Part shown: one piece after another, positions 20,723 to 21,118 of the stretch
Layout: every line of letters starts with the position of its first letter
Numbering within the stretch: position 1 is the first letter of the stretch
Origin: Desulfobacteraceae bacterium
Lineage (GTDB): Bacteria > Desulfobacterota > Desulfobacteria > Desulfobacterales > JAABRJ01
Direction: 5' to 3'
DNA: 21,118 nucleotides
NCBI GenBank assembly: GCA_011390985.1
Contig: JAABRJ010000293.1
Coordinates: 1 to 21,118 of the forward strand
Notes under the pieces: generated by a model
The model's input: the letters and a program-made list of their open reading frames with translations, nothing else
Database searches by the model: none
Told to the model about the DNA's origin: nothing
Program-made: the position numbers and the translations under genes

Positions 20723-21118
20723 TTAACCGAATCGTCCTGTAATATAGTCTTCGGTGAGCTTGTGCCGGGGCTTGGTGAACAATTCCGCTGTAAGGCCGAC
20801 CTCCACCAGAAAGCCCAGGTGGAAATAGGCGGTGCGCTGGGAGACGCGGGATGCCTGCTGCATGGAATGGGTCACGATGACAATGGAATATTGTTCGCGG
20901 AGTTCATCGATCAGATCTTCGATCGTGGCGGTGGCGATGGGATCGAGTGCCGAACAGGGTTCATCCATGAGGATGACCTCCGGGCTCACCGCGATGGTCC
21001 GTGCGATGCAAAGACGTTGCTGCTGGCCGCCAGACAGACTGGTACCCGGTTGATCCAAGCGGTCCTTGACCTCGTTCCACAGTCCTGCCTTGATCAGCGA
21101 CGATTCGACGATTTCATC
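20723..21118 (-). CDS. pstB: phosphate ABC transporter ATPase PstB, C-terminal part
   Basis: The frame is open to the window edge and starts beyond it. The visible ~131 residues include GLWNEVKDRL, the ABC signature LSGGQQQRLCIARTIA, Walker B EVILMDEPCSALDP and the switch His in IVTHSMQQASRVS. The family ending FTKPRHKLTEDYITGRFG follows. Walker A and the Q-loop lie outside. PstB energises high-affinity phosphate import through PstCA. The typical YITGRFG terminus and the adjacent phoU make the identification firm. Confidence 0.96.
   Translation of the reverse strand, partial: DEIVESSLIKAGLWNEVKDRLDQPGTSLSGGQQQRLCIARTIAVSPEVILMDEPCSALDPIATATIEDLIDELREQYSIVIVTHSMQQASRVSQRTAYFHLGFLVEVGLTAELFTKPRHKLTEDYITGRFG

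Overview
This is a GC-rich (by eye about two-thirds G+C), gene-dense bacterial chromosome segment with short intergenic gaps. The gene mix suggests a Gram-negative anaerobe or facultative anaerobe of the Desulfobacterota (deltaproteobacterial) type. It includes a HAO-family octaheme cytochrome c, a QueG/reductive-dehalogenase-like Fe-S protein, a class II photolyase, a full branched-chain amino-acid-type ABC transporter and a phosphate (pst/phoU) locus. The taxon is inferred from gene content and protein style, not from a marker gene. No rRNA, tRNA, CRISPR array, transposase, integrase or plasmid gene was seen.

Layout. 1-2702 (+): the tail of a DUF1295 membrane protein, a small two-helix membrane protein, a zinc-ribbon Nudix hydrolase, a FadM/YbgC-like hotdog thioesterase whose usual catalytic Asp is Asn, and an RlmN-type radical SAM rRNA methyltransferase. 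2727-6314 (-): an HD-domain nucleotidase-like gene, a class II photolyase and a secreted octaheme cytochrome c, probably co-transcribed from a promoter near 6372-6400. 6555-6734 (+): a 59-aa protein with a very strong ribosome binding site and its own likely promoter. 6823-8204 (-): a divergent SAM methyltransferase followed by the out-of-frame C-terminal remnant of an SRPBCC protein. 8325-11573 (+): a possible TraB/TIKI-like protein, an unexplained three-way-junction RNA fold, then DUF1475 and DUF2062 membrane proteins and a cyclopropane-fatty-acid-synthase-family methyltransferase, which together look like membrane-lipid functions. 11570-13752 (-): a FAD/ADP-ribose-type Nudix hydrolase, a tautomerase, a cupin, a YajD-type HNH nuclease and a small membrane protein. 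13918-14697 (+): the QueG-like Fe-S protein.

14698-15198 has no credible gene but carries promoter-like sequences and a clear intrinsic terminator, so it may encode a small RNA or leader. 15199-19893 (+) is a compact livKHMGF operon: binding protein, two permeases and two ATPases. Its last four genes overlap at their ends, and two strong hairpins separate the binding-protein gene from the rest. 20035-21118 (-) is phoU preceded by the 3' part of pstB. Base composition there is clearly lower in G+C than in the liv operon.

Most genes are housekeeping or accessory metabolism. The points most worth a second look are the three-way-junction RNA at 9368-9421, the orphan octaheme cytochrome beside DNA-repair and nucleotide genes, the motif-I-divergent methyltransferase with its SRPBCC remnant, the QueG-like protein lacking the catalytic-Asp motif, and the possible small RNA upstream of the liv operon.
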